A DNA stretch of 52,849 nucleotides from an uncultured Granulosicoccaceae bacterium (GTDB lineage Bacteria > Pseudomonadota > Gammaproteobacteria > Granulosicoccales > Granulosicoccaceae): assembly GCA_938006335.1 (NCBI GenBank), contig CALLMF010000014.1, positions 1 through 52,849 on the forward strand. Direction: 5' to 3'. The first letter of the stretch is position 1, and every line of letters starts with the position of its first letter. The notes beneath the pieces are model-generated. The model was not told where the DNA came from. It saw nothing but the letters and a program-made list of their open reading frames with translations, and searched no databases. Both the position numbers and the translations under genes were made by a program. Shown here piece after piece: positions 10,039 through 19,407 of this stretch.

Positions 10039-10060
10039 CGAATCGCTATCGCTGATACAG

Positions 10061-10086
10061 GGTCGGCCCACATCGGGCCGGCCCTT
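10061..10086. terminator. bidirectional terminator between cysNC and glycosyltransferase
   Basis: GGTCGGCCC (10061-10069) pairs with GGGCCGGCC (10075-10083), with one G-T wobble and a 5-nt loop, followed by CTTCT. It lies exactly between two convergent genes, 22 bp past the cysNC stop and reaching the glycosyltransferase stop, so it can serve both strands. Confidence 0.65.
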
Positions 10087-10878
10087 CTAGCGCTTCTTGG
10101 CAGTACCTGAAGACTCTTCCTCTTCCTCGCCCTCGCGCAATGCACGGCGTCCAGCATCGTCGTACCAGGTGCTCATCATGCGCTTGCTGTTGAGCGCGCC
10201 CGGTATCAAGGCAAAGCACACCTGCTTCAGCAAATCCAAGGGGCCATACCACTCTAGCTTGCGTGCCGAGGTGACCACGGGTGCGTCGGTGATGATGCGA
10301 AAGCGCATATCGTGCTTTCGCCCCCAGCGTTTGAGCGTGCGTGACAACACCAGCTCCTCGCCCGCATAGCGGGACTCCGGAAAACCGCCCACTGCCTCGA
10401 AAGCATCACGACGGCACCAGAAGCAACTGCCGGCAGCATAGCCGAACGTCTTGCTGATCCACGACCAGAACCGAAATCCGGATAATGCAAGTTTGGATAT
10501 CTCGACGTCTGGCTGCAGTACAGCTCCTCCACCGACCACGGTGTCATCACGCAAGTACTCGAGAACACCGCGCGCGAGCTGTGATGTGATCTGCGTGTCC
10601 GCATCGACAAACAGCAGATAGCGACCGGCAGACCGAGCGGCACCTGCGTTGCGCGCGCGAGCAATCTGATTGATCGGTTCGAACACCACGCGAGCGCCCG
10701 CATCGCTGGCAACACGCGCGGTGCCATCCGTCGAATTGTTGTCAACGACGATCAGCTCGCTGGTAGTGTCGAGTTCGGCAAGCGTGGCCTTGATGCTGGC
10801 GAGCGTACCTGCCAGGAACGCTTCCTCGTTCCAGGCAGGCACAACCACACTGAGCTCGACCGCAGACCCGGCCGGCAT
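10087..10878 (-). CDS. family 2 glycosyltransferase
   Basis: 263 residues from ATG 10878. The GT-A fold begins at once (ELSVVVPAWNEEAFL), with VVDNNSTDGT for nucleotide-sugar binding, the DxD-type FVDADTQI, and the acceptor-side segment FPESRYAGEELVLSRTLKRWG. A moderately hydrophobic stretch (LLKQVCFALIPGAL) near the C-terminus may touch the membrane. The last 15 residues are strongly acidic, then basic. The gene starts 8 bp after the proV stop, so it appears to be the last gene of the betaine-transport operon. Donor and acceptor are unknown. Confidence 0.8.
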   Translation of the reverse strand: MPAGSAVELSVVVPAWNEEAFLAGTLASIKATLAELDTTSELIVVDNNSTDGTARVASDAGARVVFEPINQIARARNAGAARSAGRYLLFVDADTQITSQLARGVLEYLRDDTVVGGGAVLQPDVEISKLALSGFRFWSWISKTFGYAAGSCFWCRRDAFEAVGGFPESRYAGEELVLSRTLKRWGRKHDMRFRIITDAPVVTSARKLEWYGPLDLLKQVCFALIPGALNSKRMMSTWYDDAGRRALREGEEEEESSGTAKKR

Positions 10879-10886
10879 CGCCTGGC

Positions 10887-11957
10887 TCAAGCGCTGCGCG
10901 CTTGCTCGCCGTCTTCCGACTCGTCGTCCTGGCGCACCATCGCCGCCACCGTGTCGCCCATGGTGACCTGGCCGCAGCACTCGCCATTCATGTCGATGAC
11001 ATTGGCCACGTTGACGTTTGACTGGGTCATGGCACGCGCCGCGGACTCAAGCTGTGTGTCCCGACCGAGCTCAAGGGTCGCATTGGCCGCAGGTGGCCCT
11101 TCCTTCATGACGCTTTCAACCAGAATCACGCGACCCCGATTCACTTCCTTGACGAAGTTTTCGATGTAGTCGTCAGCCGGTCGCAACACGATGTCCTGCC
11201 CCGTGCCTTCCTGTACCACCGCGCCATCGCGCAGGATCGCGATTCGATCGCCCAGTCTCAAGGCTTCGTCGAGATCGTGGGTGATGAACACAACGGTCTT
11301 GCGAAGCTCCTTCTGCAGATCCAGCAGTACCGACTGCATGTCCATGCGAATCAGGGGATCCAGCGCACTGAAGGCTTCATCCATCAGCAGAATGGGTGCG
11401 TCGTTGGTGAGCGCCCTGGCAAGACCCACTCGCTGCTGCATGCCTCCCGACAGCTGATTCGGGTAGTTGTCCTCGAAACCGGACAGCCCCACCCGATCAA
11501 TCCATCGTCGCGCCTCGGTCTGTTGCTTGTCCTTGTCCACCCCTTGGATCTCAAGCCCGTAGACCACGTTGTCGATGACGGTTCTGTGAGGCAGCAGTGC
11601 AAACTTCTGGAATACCATCGCGGTCTTGTGGCGCCTGAAATTTCTGAGCGCGCGCGTGTTCATCTTGCAGACATCCTCGCCGTTGACGAGGACCTCTCCC
11701 ACGGTGGGATCAATCAGGCGATTGATGTGGCGAATCAGGGTGGACTTACCTGAACCCGACAAACCCATGACTACCTGAATGGAACCTGCCGGCATGGTCA
11801 GATTGATGTCCTGCAGACCGAGCACATGTCCGTGCTTTTCCTGCAGCTCCTGCTTGCCCATGCCGTTCTTCACGGCATCGATGTAGGACTTGGCTCGCCT
11901 GCCAAAGATCTTGTACAGGCCGCGGATCTCTATGCTTTCAGCGGTCTCAGTTTCCAT
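10887..11957 (-). CDS. proV: glycine betaine/proline ABC transporter ATP-binding protein
   Basis: 356 residues starting at METETAESIEIRG, with the strong ribosome-binding site GGAGG inside the end of proW (11-bp overlap). It has the ProV-type N-terminus (KIFGRRAKSYIDAV), Walker [10 protein letters not shown], signature LSGGMQQR, Walker B ILLMDEAFSALDP and the H-loop ITHDLDEAL. A CBS-type C-terminal region (about 270-340) would sense ionic strength, as in OpuA. It is about 45 residues shorter than E. coli ProV, mostly in the C-terminal part. Confidence 0.94.
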   Translation of the reverse strand: METETAESIEIRGLYKIFGRRAKSYIDAVKNGMGKQELQEKHGHVLGLQDINLTMPAGSIQVVMGLSGSGKSTLIRHINRLIDPTVGEVLVNGEDVCKMNTRALRNFRRHKTAMVFQKFALLPHRTVIDNVVYGLEIQGVDKDKQQTEARRWIDRVGLSGFEDNYPNQLSGGMQQRVGLARALTNDAPILLMDEAFSALDPLIRMDMQSVLLDLQKELRKTVVFITHDLDEALRLGDRIAILRDGAVVQEGTGQDIVLRPADDYIENFVKEVNRGRVILVESVMKEGPPAANATLELGRDTQLESAARAMTQSNVNVANVIDMNGECCGQVTMGDTVAAMVRQDDESEDGEQARSA

Positions 11958-12837
11958 GGACCACCTCCGAGTGCGACTGAAGTCGCTTGCCATAAGCCTG
12001 ACTGACGCGATCGAAGATGATCGCGATACCGACGATAGCAAGTCCGTTGAACACACCCAGCGTGAACTGCTGGTTGGCAATCGCCTTGAGAACCGGCTGT
12101 CCCAGACCCTGCACGCCAATCATGGATGCGATTACAACGAGCGCGAGCGCCATCATGATCGTCTGATTAATGCCCGCCATGATGGTGGGCATGGCGAGCG
12201 GTATCTGAACGTTCTTCAAGCGTTGCCAGGACGAACTGCCAAAGGCGTCTGCCGCTTCCAGCACCTCCTTGTCGACCAGACGAATACCGAGGTTGGTCAA
12301 GCGGATGATCGGTGGAATGGCGTATACCACCACCGCGAGCAAGCCCGGTACCTTGCCGATTCCAAGCAGCATGACCACAGGTATCAGGTAAACGAAACCA
12401 GGCATCGTCTGCATGATGTCGAGCACCGGTGTGATCATGCGCTCGAGTAGATTGGATTTGGACATCGCGATACCAATGGGGATACCGATCACGATGGAGA
12501 CGAGCGTGCACACGAACATCATCGACACCGTACGCATGGTGTCCTCCCACATATCAAAGTAACCGATAAGCACGAGCGTCAGTAGCGTACCGACAGTGAT
12601 CGGAATCTTGCGGCTACCGAACCAGGCGATGGCTGTGATGGCAATCAGGATGATTGGCCAGGGCGTGTTCAACAGCAAGCGCTCAGACCAGATCAACAGA
12701 TCCTTGATCGGCTCGAAGATCGCCTCAACCGTGCCACCGTGTTCGCGCGTCCACGCGCGAAATCCCTTGTCGATCGCGTTTTTCAAATCGCGAAGTTCCG
12801 TGCGACCCATTGCGGGAAACTCGTCGTACCAGGCCAT
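11947..12837 (-). CDS. proW: glycine betaine/proline ABC transporter permease
   Basis: 296 residues. A cytoplasmic/amphipathic N-terminus is followed by about seven membrane helices. The conserved binding-protein-dependent permease loop is EAADAFGSSSWQRLKNVQIPLAMPTIMAG, given here in two parts: EAADAFGSSSWQ and KNVQIPLAMPTI. It pairs with ProV and the periplasmic ProX to import betaine-type osmoprotectants. The ribosome-binding site is GGAG upstream of ATG 12837. It follows proX after a 147-bp gap holding a terminator-like hairpin. Confidence 0.94.
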   Translation of the reverse strand: MAWYDEFPAMGRTELRDLKNAIDKGFRAWTREHGGTVEAIFEPIKDLLIWSERLLLNTPWPIILIAITAIAWFGSRKIPITVGTLLTLVLIGYFDMWEDTMRTVSMMFVCTLVSIVIGIPIGIAMSKSNLLERMITPVLDIMQTMPGFVYLIPVVMLLGIGKVPGLLAVVVYAIPPIIRLTNLGIRLVDKEVLEAADAFGSSSWQRLKNVQIPLAMPTIMAGINQTIMMALALVVIASMIGVQGLGQPVLKAIANQQFTLGVFNGLAIVGIAIIFDRVSQAYGKRLQSHSEVVHGN

Positions 12838-12884
12838 TCTCGTACTCCAGTGAGATTGCTTTATTTGCCACGATCGCTGAAGCG

Positions 12885-12912
12885 AACAAACAAAAGGCGA
12901 CCGAAGTCGCCT
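12885..12912 (-). terminator. intercistronic UUCG hairpin between proX and proW
   Basis: On the minus strand AGGCGAC (12912-12906), tetraloop TTCG, then GTCGCCT (12901-12895), followed by TTTGTTTG. This is a 7-bp stem with an extra-stable UUCG loop and a broken T-run. Placed between the binding-protein gene and the membrane components, it probably lowers proW-proV transcript and/or protects the proX 3' end, giving more binding protein than transporter. Confidence 0.75.
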
Positions 12913-12984
12913 CTTGCTTTACCGCTTCAACACGGACGCAGGCTGGAAATCAGTTAGTTGTGCCAGCTTGCGACATCGGCAGGA

Positions 12985-13986
12985 TCAAAGAGCTGCCTTG
13001 ACCTTCTCGGCAACGTCCGGCTCGACCCATGAGCTCCACACATCTTCAAAGTTCTCGATGAAGTAGTAGGCCGCGTCTTCGCCGGTTGCCTGCTCATCAG
13101 CCATCCAGGCAAGCAGCTTGTTCACCGTCGAGTTGTCCCACTGGCGCTTGCCAACGTACTCCATGGCGATACCCGCTTTTTCAGCGAACTCGTTGGTCAC
13201 GACACTGTAGACCTCGGACTTGGCCCAACCGTTCGGCTGTGGGTCTTCACAGTCGAGTACCGCCGTACAGGTATCCCAGTGCTCCTTGTCGTGCTCTCCC
13301 ATGTCGAGCTTGACCATCTCGTACTTGCCGAGGATGGCTGTCGGTGCCCAGTAGTAGCCCAACCAGCCTTCCTGCTGCTCGTAGGCCTTGGCAATCGAGC
13401 CGTCGAGGCCAGCTGCAGAACCGGTGTCGATCAGATCAAAGCCCTGACCTTCACCGTCGTAGGCTTCAAACAGATTGCCTGTGGAGATCTGGCAGTTCCA
13501 ACCTGAGGGGCAGTTGAAGAGCGCGCCGCGATCATCGTCTTCCGAGCCGGGGAAGAGCTCCGGTCGCGAGAGAGCGTCTGCCGGAGTCTTGATCTCCGGG
13601 TGAGCTTCGGCGAGATACTTCGGAATCCACCAACCTTCTTCACCACCGTCGGCGAGAATTTCGGCAGCGATGATCAGCTCGCCCTCGGCGACAGCAGCGT
13701 CGAGCGGCGCACGCACTGCATTGACCCACAGTTCCGGTGCAAGATCCGGCTCGCCCTTCTCGTTCATGGAGGTGAAGGTCGGCATGGTGTCGCCCGCAAC
13801 CAGTGTGGCGTCGCAACCGTAGCCTTCACTCAGGATGAGCTTGTCGATCTCTGCGATGACCTCGGCGGATGCCCAGTTCATGTTGGCGATCGTGACTTCA
13901 CCGCATTCTTCCTGCGCGGCTGCGTTGTTACCGGCCAAAAGGCCGATGGTCGCGATGGCTCCTGCGATATAGCGCTTGCTCTGCAT
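12985..13986 (-). CDS. proX: glycine betaine ABC transporter substrate-binding protein
   Basis: 333 residues from ATG 13986, chosen because a GAGGAAAA ribosome-binding site lies just upstream and a signal peptide then begins at residue 1 (AGAIATIGLLAGNNAAA, cleavage near AAAQEE). The mature protein belongs to the OpuAC-like periplasmic family: the ANMNWASAEV segment and several tryptophans (EEGWWIPKYL, QEGWLGYYWAP) can form the aromatic cage for a quaternary ammonium ligand. It heads the proX-proW-proV operon. A long leader with predicted RNA structure precedes it. Confidence 0.92.
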   Translation of the reverse strand: MQSKRYIAGAIATIGLLAGNNAAAQEECGEVTIANMNWASAEVIAEIDKLILSEGYGCDATLVAGDTMPTFTSMNEKGEPDLAPELWVNAVRAPLDAAVAEGELIIAAEILADGGEEGWWIPKYLAEAHPEIKTPADALSRPELFPGSEDDDRGALFNCPSGWNCQISTGNLFEAYDGEGQGFDLIDTGSAAGLDGSIAKAYEQQEGWLGYYWAPTAILGKYEMVKLDMGEHDKEHWDTCTAVLDCEDPQPNGWAKSEVYSVVTNEFAEKAGIAMEYVGKRQWDNSTVNKLLAWMADEQATGEDAAYYFIENFEDVWSSWVEPDVAEKVKAAL

Positions 13987-14008
13987 CGTTTTCCTCGTAT
14001 GTGGTCTG

Positions 14009-14144
14009 AAAAAATCGTGGTTTACGACAAATGTGTCAGTCACTGGCACGCATGTCAGGGCGTCCCAAGGCGACTGTCGCGGCACCGTTTCCCGGTGACC
14101 TCAGAGGGGCGTACTCCTCTTTGGACTAGCGAGTCGGGTTGCCC
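14009..14144 (-). ncRNA. structured proX leader: four-way junction plus hairpin with U-run
   Basis: Plus-strand coordinates of paired arms are as follows. P1: 14062-14068 with 14121-14126 (one bulged base), extended by GGGC 14058-14061 / GCCC 14141-14144. P2: AGAGG 14103-14107 / CCTCT 14116-14120. P3: 14081-14087 / 14093-14100 (one bulge). P4: GCGA 14070-14073 / TCGC 14077-14080. P2, P3 and P4 lie inside P1 almost without spacer. Nearer proX are a hairpin (14033-14049) and a 5-bp hairpin (14014-14028) followed on the transcript by six U residues (14014-14009), 17 bases before the ribosome-binding site. This resembles an aptamer plus expression platform. I do not recognise it as a known riboswitch. 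Folding was done by eye. Confidence 0.35.
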
Positions 14145-14248
14145 ATTGACAACACCAGCCTATCAGATCAGCAAGGTCGACTCAGGGCTAAAACACCAGA
14201 GGACACATTAAGAAACAAGGAAAAAATCGTTTATTTTCAGTAGATTAC

Positions 14249-14258
14249 TGGTCTACCA
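14249..14258. promoter_or_regulatory. TGGT-CT-ACCA inverted repeat upstream of proX
   Basis: TGGTCTACCA is a 4-bp perfect dyad with a two-base centre, the form typical of FadR/GntR-family operators. It lies about 260 bp upstream of the proX start in an A+T-rich stretch. A single occurrence could be chance. Confidence 0.2.
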
Positions 14259-14270
14259 AACCTTTTCCAT

Positions 14271-14392
14271 GCCGTTCGAAGGACCGGAACGGCGTCGCTA
14301 AATGACCCCTTATCGCCGCTTTTACCGTGCGTTAAGGGGTCATATGGGTCTGTCAGAGGGTGTGATTTACGGTAAATCAATCACTTACCGTG
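14271..14392. repeat. hairpins and TTACCGT repeats between ahcY and proX
   Basis: Within the 428-bp gap are GCCGTTC (14271-14277) / GAACGGC (14287-14293) and an 11-bp perfect inverted repeat, ATGACCCCTTA (14302-14312) / TAAGGGGTCAT (14333-14343), with a 20-nt loop. There is also the palindrome TGATTTAC-G-GTAAATCA (14363-14379). The octamer TTACCGTG occurs at 14322-14329 and 14385-14392, with an inverted near copy across 14368-14375. The 11-bp hairpin could end the ahcY transcript, although its T-run is short. The repeats may be binding sites. Confidence 0.45.
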
Positions 14393-14414
14393 GTCCGACC
14401 CCAGATCAGTCAGA

Positions 14415-15725
<1,311 letters not shown>

Positions 15726-15757
15726 GCGCTTAGGTGTCAGTCAAGGAGAAAAGAGGT

Positions 15758-16927
15758 TCAGGCAATGCCCGCAGCTTGCTTGAGGGCATCGACGCGATCC
15801 GTCTTCTCCCAGGTGAAATCGTCGAGTTCACGACCAAAGTGGCCGTACGCAGCCGACTGCTGATAGATCGGCCGGATCAGGTCGAGCATGCGCACGATGC
15901 CGTAGGGACGCAGGTCGAACACATCGGCAACGATGGCTTCGATGCGACGGTCGTCCACGGTACCGGTACCGAAGGTCTCGATGCTGATGCTGGTGGGTTC
16001 AGCGACACCGATGGCATAGCTGACCTGAATCTCGCAACGCTCGGCAAGACCTGCTGCCACAACGTTCTTTGCGACATATCGTCCGGCGTACGCCGCCGAG
16101 CGATCGACCTTGGAGGGGTCCTTGCCCGAGAAGGCGCCGCCACCATGTCGTGCCATGCCACCGTAGGTATCAACGATGATCTTGCGACCTGTCAGGCCAC
16201 AGTCGCCGACGGGACCGCCGATCACGAAGTTACCGGTCGGGTTGATGTGAATCTTGTCAGCGGGGCACGACTCCAGCCAGCCGGCGGGCAACACCGGCTT
16301 GAGCACGTTCTCCATCACGGCTTCACGCAGGTCGGACAAGGAGATATCGGGGTCGTGCTGGGTAGAGAGCACGACCGCCTCGAGACCGACAGGCTTGCCT
16401 TCCTGATAACGCAATGTGACCTGGCTCTTCGCATCCGGACGCAACCACGGCAGGCTGCCGCTGCGGCGCTGGCGCGACTGCTGCTCGACGAGGCGATGCG
16501 CATAGCTGATAGGAGCCGGCATCAGCACGTCGGTTTCGTTGGTCGCGTATCCGAACATCAGGCCCTGATCGCCCGCTCCCTGCTCTTCCGGTGCGGTGCG
16601 ATCCACGCCCTGAGCGATATCCGGCGACTGCTTGCCGATGCCATTGAGCACCGCACAGGTCTCGCCATCGAAGCCCACATCGGAACTGTCGTAGCCGATG
16701 TCCTTGACCGTCTTGCGAACCAGGTCCTCGAGGTCGATGTAGGCGCTGGTGGTGATTTCGCCAGCGACGATGACCAGGCCGGTTTTCACGAGTGTTTCAC
16801 ACGCCACGCGAGCGCCCTTGTCCTTGGCAAGGATCGCGTCCAGGACCGCATCAGAGATCTGATCGGCCATTTTGTCGGGATGTCCTTCGGACACCGATTC
16901 GGAAGTGAAGATGTAGTCCTGTGCCAT
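15758..16927 (-). CDS. metK: S-adenosylmethionine synthetase
   Basis: 389 residues starting [19 protein letters not shown]. The frame is open a further 23 codons but those cross the promoter. It makes SAM from methionine and ATP. Motifs: GHPDK (ATP and metal), [12 protein letters not shown], and the glycine-rich P-loop-like [19 protein letters not shown], here in two parts: [10 protein letters not shown] and KVDRSAAY. It is the first gene of metK-ahcY and has its own promoter with a putative operator. Confidence 0.98.
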   Translation of the reverse strand: MAQDYIFTSESVSEGHPDKMADQISDAVLDAILAKDKGARVACETLVKTGLVIVAGEITTSAYIDLEDLVRKTVKDIGYDSSDVGFDGETCAVLNGIGKQSPDIAQGVDRTAPEEQGAGDQGLMFGYATNETDVLMPAPISYAHRLVEQQSRQRRSGSLPWLRPDAKSQVTLRYQEGKPVGLEAVVLSTQHDPDISLSDLREAVMENVLKPVLPAGWLESCPADKIHINPTGNFVIGGPVGDCGLTGRKIIVDTYGGMARHGGGAFSGKDPSKVDRSAAYAGRYVAKNVVAAGLAERCEIQVSYAIGVAEPTSISIETFGTGTVDDRRIEAIVADVFDLRPYGIVRMLDLIRPIYQQSAAYGHFGRELDDFTWEKTDRVDALKQAAGIA

Positions 16928-16969
16928 GTCGCTGCTGCCGTGGTTAGACGCGCATTGTAAGCATAAAAA

Positions 16970-17012
16970 CATAAAGATTTGTTTATATAAGCTCATCAGT
17001 TCTATTCAGCAA
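16970..17012 (-). promoter_or_regulatory. metK promoter with overlapping palindromic operator
   Basis: On the minus strand a -35-like TTGCTG (17012-17007) and a -10-like TTATAT (16990-16985) are 16 bp apart. The palindrome-like CATAAAGATTTGTTTATAT (16970-16988, plus strand) overlaps the -10. Its left arm ATAAAGAT is identical to the left arm of the site before metH. A repressor bound here would block RNA polymerase. The context (metK-ahcY, metH) fits an SAH/SAM-responsive regulator such as SahR, but the identity is inference. Confidence 0.5.
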
Positions 17013-17169
17013 CGGGCGCCGAGTCACACATTCTTCTCGCCTGAACTTGCCGGATCGCAAGGCTCCGGCCGTGAAATCCACACCTGGCGGAGTCGATACC
17101 TGAGCTGTCCCCGGCACATCTTCGCCGAGGTATTCAGGCCCAGCGTGGTCGCAGCGAGGACTCCTTCAC

Positions 17170-19407
17170 ATGCCTCGATCGATTCGGCAAGCCCCACAGC
17201 GCATTGGGCGCATCCACCACCGCGCAGTCGTGGCAGCGCTCTTCAGCAGCTTCAGCGCGGCTGCAGCGGCAGCACATCTGCCCCCGTCTGCCACTCAGTG
17301 GCAACCTCTCGTGATCGATGTGGCAGGTCCTGCCGCGTCAGAGAGCGATCTGAGCCCACACCCGTTTCTCGACTACCGTCTGGATGTGACGTTTACGTCC
17401 CCAACGGGCAACGCATACGTCGTACCCGGGTTCTTCGCTGGCAACGGTCGAGGCTTTGGTACCGGCAATATCTGGCGTAGCCGCTTCACACCGGACGAAC
17501 CCGGCACCTGGCGCTGGAGCGTGAGCTTTGTGACAGCACCCGATATCGCCGTGGCGGAGCCTGGTGAAATCGTCAATGCAAGCCCGGTCAGCGAACACGG
17601 AGCCACGGGTGACATCGAAGTCGCAGAGCGTGACGACACGGCGCCCGGCTTTCTTGCCGACGGTCGCCTCGAGTACGTCGGCGAGCACTATCTCAAGCAG
17701 GCCGATGGCGATTACTGGATAAAGGGCGGTGTCGATAGTCCCGAAAATTTCTTCGGCTACGCAGGCTTTGACAATACGCTCGACCAGCCCGGCGGCATCA
17801 TCACCCGCGATCTTGTCGATGGGGTGCACCGCTACGATGCCCACGTAGACGACTGGCGCAGCGGCGACCCCGAGTTCACCAGCGCCACCACCGGCGTTGA
17901 CTCTCGCGGCATCGTGGGTGCTATCAATTACCTGTCAGCCCAAGGCGTCAACTCGATCTACTTCCTGCCCATGAACCTGGGAGGTGACGGGCAGGAAACC
18001 TATCCGTTTGTCGGACCATCAGGTAGCGACTTCGACAATACGCACTACGACATCTCCAAGCTTCACCAATGGAACCAGGTGTTGAACCACATGCAGGAGC
18101 GCGGTATCGCTGCGCACATCGTGTTGGCAGAACAAGAGACCGAGAACACCGAGTGGCTCGATAACGGGGAGCTGGGCACTCAGCGCAAGCTCTACTTCCG
18201 CGAGCTGGTCGCAAGATTTGCCTACCTCAATGGCATCAAGTGGAATCTCTCTGAAGAAAGCCGCTTTGGCAGTGATCTGGAAATGCAGATGGCACAGCAG
18301 CTCAGAACGCTTGACTGGGCCAACCACCCGATCGCCGTACACACGAACAAGGACAAGGTTGCCGCACGTTACGAGCCCCTGCTCGGCAGCATTGATTTCG
18401 ACGCCACCTCGATACAGTTCAGCGCCGAGAACGCCGAAGACATCACGGAGACCTGGCGCACGCGTACCCAGGAAGCCGGACTGCCTTGGGTGATCGATCT
18501 TGATGAAGTCGGCCCTGCAGGAGTCGGACTGTCAGACACCAACATCGACACCCTGCGCCTTGACGTGCTCTATCCGGTCTACTTCAGCGGCGGCAACATC
18601 GAATGGTATTTCGGACGGCATCGACTGCCGCTAGGCGGCGATCTGGAAACCGAGGACTTCCGACCGCGTGAGCCGATGTATCGCTACATGCGTATCGCAC
18701 GCGACTTTCTGCAACGGCATCTCGACCTGGACCGCGCCGAACCGCTTGACCAGTTGCTGTCTGGTGGCACTGTTGAGGACCAGGTCTTCGGCGACATCAA
18801 CACCTCGCTGGTCGCGTGGCTACCCGACGGCCGAGGCGATCGCAACATCGATCTTGGCGATGACCCAACGGGACGGTGGTCCGTGCAGTGGTACGAGCCA
18901 CTGACAGGAAACGCCGTCAGCGAGCCGGTCATCAGGGCAGGCTCGACACTATCTATTGGCGAGGCTCCAGGCGACACGACCGCCGATTGGTTTGTCCACC
19001 TCGCCCGCCTGGACGATGTGACGCCAGAGCCAGAGCCAGTTGTCCAACCGGCAGCGGCAGTGGCAGCGGTCGATCCCCACAGCGAATCAGCGGCGCCGGA
19101 ACTTGGCGCTGCCGACGAGACTCCCGAGGAAACCGGCGAAGGAAGTGAGCCCGCAGCGACGACCACCACAACCGAGTCATCCGCCAAGCAAGGCGGCGGT
19201 GGTGCCGCGCTCGCCGCTTTGATGCTGCTGTTGGCTCACGCGCTAACGCGCCGGGCCACCGCTCAACGCTCGCGCGCGCTTGTAGTCGGGCAACTCGACG
19301 ACATACGTGTCGACCGAACCCGAGTCATACCAGTCCGACCCGAACACCACGCGTGTTCCGCTCGGGCTGATGGTGGCGTGAGGTTCACCGAAGTATCCGT
19401 TGTATGA
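17170..19407 (+). CDS. secreted DUF5060/TIM-barrel glycoside-hydrolase-like protein with GlyGly-CTERM-like anchor
   Basis: 745 residues, with GAGGA upstream of the ATG. A basic N-terminus and hydrophobic alanine-rich stretch form a signal peptide (to about residue 35). Residues about 40-150 match the DUF5060 Ig-like domain (GFFAGNGRG, WRSRFTPDEPGTWRW). About 160-540 is a TIM-barrel of the glycosidase type (NGIKWNLSEES, SIQFSAENAED). About 545-620 resembles the putative collagen-binding domain (WYEPLTG). A Pro/Glu/Thr-rich linker leads to GGGG (675-678), a hydrophobic helix (679-692) and RR (694-695), which looks like a rhombosortase sorting signal. An extra 50-residue tail follows and overlaps the convergent gene by 165 bp. 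The substrate is unknown. Confidence 0.75.
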   Translation: MPRSIRQAPQRIGRIHHRAVVAALFSSFSAAAAAAHLPPSATQWQPLVIDVAGPAASESDLSPHPFLDYRLDVTFTSPTGNAYVVPGFFAGNGRGFGTGNIWRSRFTPDEPGTWRWSVSFVTAPDIAVAEPGEIVNASPVSEHGATGDIEVAERDDTAPGFLADGRLEYVGEHYLKQADGDYWIKGGVDSPENFFGYAGFDNTLDQPGGIITRDLVDGVHRYDAHVDDWRSGDPEFTSATTGVDSRGIVGAINYLSAQGVNSIYFLPMNLGGDGQETYPFVGPSGSDFDNTHYDISKLHQWNQVLNHMQERGIAAHIVLAEQETENTEWLDNGELGTQRKLYFRELVARFAYLNGIKWNLSEESRFGSDLEMQMAQQLRTLDWANHPIAVHTNKDKVAARYEPLLGSIDFDATSIQFSAENAEDITETWRTRTQEAGLPWVIDLDEVGPAGVGLSDTNIDTLRLDVLYPVYFSGGNIEWYFGRHRLPLGGDLETEDFRPREPMYRYMRIARDFLQRHLDLDRAEPLDQLLSGGTVEDQVFGDINTSLVAWLPDGRGDRNIDLGDDPTGRWSVQWYEPLTGNAVSEPVIRAGSTLSIGEAPGDTTADWFVHLARLDDVTPEPEPVVQPAAAVAAVDPHSESAAPELGAADETPEETGEGSEPAATTTTTESSAKQGGGGAALAALMLLLAHALTRRATAQRSRALVVGQLDDIRVDRTRVIPVRPEHHACSARADGGVRFTEVSVV

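Noticed and set aside
14062..14126. tRNA-like cloverleaf in the proX leader
   Set aside because: The four-way shape is suggestive, but there is no 7-nt anticodon loop, no T-loop sequence and no proper D arm; arm lengths do not fit a tRNA.
16928..17169. SAM or SAH riboswitch before metK
   Set aside because: The promoter palindrome lies close to the start and the short leader lacks the conserved cores of the SAM and SAH classes I know; a protein operator is simpler.
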